Source: Phycisphaerae bacterium (GTDB lineage Bacteria > Planctomycetota > Phycisphaerae > UBA1845 > PWPN01). From it: DNA of 7,415 bases. The translations under genes and the position numbers were made by a program. Numbering within the stretch: position 1 is the first letter of the stretch; every line of letters starts with the position of its first letter. The stretch is from NCBI GenBank assembly GCA_003557125.1, contig PWPN01000042.1, positions 1-7,415 of the forward strand, in the 5' to 3' direction. This document shows positions 5,957-7,415 of this stretch, one piece after another. The notes under the pieces were generated by a model that ran no database searches, was not told the origin of the DNA, and saw nothing but the letters and a program-made list of their open reading frames with translations.

Positions 5957-6646
5957 ATGGCAGTTCTGGAATCGAATGAAAGCGTCCTCGCACTCCCGCC
6001 CGTCGCTACGCGATGGCAGTCTCGGGAGGTCGCGCAGACGTACGACCGTAAGCGGTTTTCGAGCTTCCTCGGCCGATTGTTTAATTATCTTTCACGCAGA
6101 GCCCTCTGCCGGGCCTTGACATCGATACAGGGCGAGCTGGATACCGTGCTTGACCTTCCCTGCGGCACGGGACGCGCCACCGAAATCGTCCGCCGATTCA
6201 GTTCCCGCGTGACGGGCGCGGACATCTCATGTGCCATGATCGCTGAAGCTGCACGTCGGCTAGGCTCATCCGGTCGGTCTTGCTTTGTGTCCGCCAATGT
6301 CACTCGTCAACCATTCCCGGACGATGCATTTTCGTGCATCACGTCGATACGCTTCATGATGCATCTCGACGATGCGACGCGTCGCGCCGCGCTGCGCGAA
6401 ATGGCACGCGTCGCCAGCCGATACGTCGTCGTGGAGTATGGCTACACAACGGCCTGGTTACGGCTTCGTCGTGCGATGAAATGTCGAATGCTGACGCTCT
6501 TCGGGAAAAAGACGAGTTTCGTCCGGGCCGTGCCGTGGGAGTCCATCCAGGCCGACATCGATCAGGCGGATCTCGAATTGCTCCGCGCCTATCCGACCGC
6601 GCGAGGCCTGTCCGAATCGATCATGCTCGTGCTTAAAAAGCGGTAA
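5957..6646 (+). CDS. Class I SAM-dependent methyltransferase (second of two)
   Basis: This 229-residue cytoplasmic enzyme has SAM motif I VLDLPCGTGRAT at residues 64-75 and the acidic post-I strand GADIS at 87-91, with Asp89 expected to bind the ribose. PFPDDAFSCITSIRFMMHL at 119-137 is the type-11-like motif II/III region, followed by ASRYVVVEYG at 153-162. A basic, amphipathic-looking stretch with many Arg and Lys (169-185) follows, as in the first methyltransferase. The TYD motif near residue 30 resembles the Y-D entry seen in many small-molecule methyltransferases. The start at 5957 is set by its ribosome-binding site. It follows the kinase gene by 67 bp and ends 12 bp before the converging korB gene. 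The kinase-methyltransferase order suggests both act on one product, for example a glycan or glycolipid, but the acceptor cannot be read from the sequence. Confidence 0.88.
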   Translation: MAVLESNESVLALPPVATRWQSREVAQTYDRKRFSSFLGRLFNYLSRRALCRALTSIQGELDTVLDLPCGTGRATEIVRRFSSRVTGADISCAMIAEAARRLGSSGRSCFVSANVTRQPFPDDAFSCITSIRFMMHLDDATRRAALREMARVASRYVVVEYGYTTAWLRLRRAMKCRMLTLFGKKTSFVRAVPWESIQADIDQADLELLRAYPTARGLSESIMLVLKKR

Positions 6647-6658
6647 CCCAGACCCGCC

Positions 6659-7415
6659 TCATGCGACCGTCCAGGTCTCCGGGCCATCGAGCAGTTTCTG
6701 AAGGTCGGCAGGCCCCTTCTCCTTTTTGATCCTTCGGACCTGATTGTTGATGAGCTCGTCATAGACGGGCGCGTCGATCGCACGAAATACCCCGATCGGC
6801 TCGGGATAGTCGGGATACTGCAAACGACTCAGCAGAAAAGCCAATGCCGGCGAGACTGACTTTTCATCGTGAATGAGCAGGTCATAAACGCTCGCACCGT
6901 TACGGCCGAGGTGAACGACCTCCGGATGATAATCCCGCCCCAGACGGATCCCCCGGTCGAGCTCCTTTCCGAAAATGAGCGCTTTGCCATGTTCGAGCTC
7001 GACGATGTTGTCGGCGCGCACGTCGCGATCGGTGGCGTGCCGGAAAGCTCCGTCATTGAAGATATTGCAGTTCTGGTAGACCTCCAGAAACGCAATCCCC
7101 TTGTGAGCAGCCATCCTTTTGATCATCGTTCCGAGGTGTGCCGGGATCATGTCGACCGAACGCGCGACAAACGTCGCCTCGCAACCGATAGCCGCTGAGC
7201 AGGGACTGATCTGCGCTCCAACCGAGCCGTAGGGCGTCGAGATCGTTTTCTTATTGATCTCGGAGGTGGGCGATACCTGCCCTTTCGTCAACCCGTAGAT
7301 CCGGTTATTGAGCATGATGATCTTGATGTTGAGGTTCCGCCGGAACGCGTGCAACAAATGATTGCCTCCGATCGACAGCCCGTCCCCATCGCCCGTAATG
7401 ACCCAGATATCGAGA
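6659..7415 (-). CDS. korB: 2-oxoacid:ferredoxin oxidoreductase subunit beta (KorB type), 5' end cut off
   Basis: The frame is open from the right edge to the TGA at 6659-6661; the N-terminus, including the expected CPGCG cysteine motif, lies outside. This subunit binds thiamine pyrophosphate and one 4Fe-4S cluster. With KorA it oxidises 2-oxoglutarate (or a related 2-oxoacid) to the acyl-CoA and reduces ferredoxin. The TPP/Mg motif starts with GDGD (complement of 7382-7393) and continues to Asn at complement of 7361-7363, followed by the family-typical NNRIYGLTKGQVSPTSE. YQNCNIFNDGAF contains the likely fourth cluster cysteine (codon at complement of 7067-7069) and is characteristic of KorB over PorB. 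The end, IGVFRAIDAPVYDELI to ETWTVA, is a normal KorB C-terminus, so nothing is missing on that side. korA is probably upstream, to the right of the window. A broad 2-oxoacid specificity cannot be excluded. Confidence 0.94.
   Translation of the reverse strand, partial: LDIWVITGDGDGLSIGGNHLLHAFRRNLNIKIIMLNNRIYGLTKGQVSPTSEINKKTISTPYGSVGAQISPCSAAIGCEATFVARSVDMIPAHLGTMIKRMAAHKGIAFLEVYQNCNIFNDGAFRHATDRDVRADNIVELEHGKALIFGKELDRGIRLGRDYHPEVVHLGRNGASVYDLLIHDEKSVSPALAFLLSRLQYPDYPEPIGVFRAIDAPVYDELINNQVRRIKKEKGPADLQKLLDGPETWTVA

Noticed and set aside
7355..7357. TTG at 7357 as the start of korB
   Set aside because: The frame continues upstream to the window edge and encodes the GDGD thiamine pyrophosphate motif, so the real start is outside the window.

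Overview
The window is GC-rich, densely coding bacterial DNA with seven protein genes, two of them cut by the window edges. I see no RNA gene, mobile element or CRISPR array. The gene content fits a planctomycete or a close PVC-group relative: a secreted beta-propeller protein carrying an LFVDDYLIE motif, a sialate O-acetylesterase lipoprotein, a Tat-exported sugar-phosphate isomerase-like protein, and a KorB-type 2-oxoacid:ferredoxin oxidoreductase subunit. That taxonomic guess is inference from gene content; no marker gene is present.

Left part (1-3594). A secreted glycosyl-hydrolase-like beta-propeller gene runs leftward from 1116 and leaves the window. It is divergent from a rightward pair, an acetylesterase lipoprotein (1301-2839) and, 32 bp later, a class I SAM-dependent methyltransferase (2872-3594). 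The divergent spacer 1117-1300 holds a candidate promoter and short direct repeats. Both proteins facing it are exported and carbohydrate-related, so a glycan-processing locus is plausible.

Middle (3595-4749). A Tat-signal sugar isomerase/epimerase TIM-barrel gene (complement of 3654-4496) converges on the first methyltransferase. It is divergent from the next operon across a 253-bp spacer, which holds two inverted repeats and two candidate promoters.

Right part (4750-7415). A small-molecule kinase of the APH/LPS-kinase-like fold (4750-5889) is followed after 67 bp by a second class I methyltransferase (5957-6646). This enzyme resembles the first one in several motifs and is probably a paralogue. 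The pair converges, with only 12 bp between, on the 3' end of korB (complement of 6659-7415), whose 5' end lies outside the window. The partner korA is probably further right.

The most interesting reading is that the kinase and the two related methyltransferases could modify a surface glycan or glycolipid, by analogy with WbdD-type methyltransferase-kinase capping. This is inference; the sequence shows the enzyme folds but not the substrate. Nothing here is clear proof of a new system.
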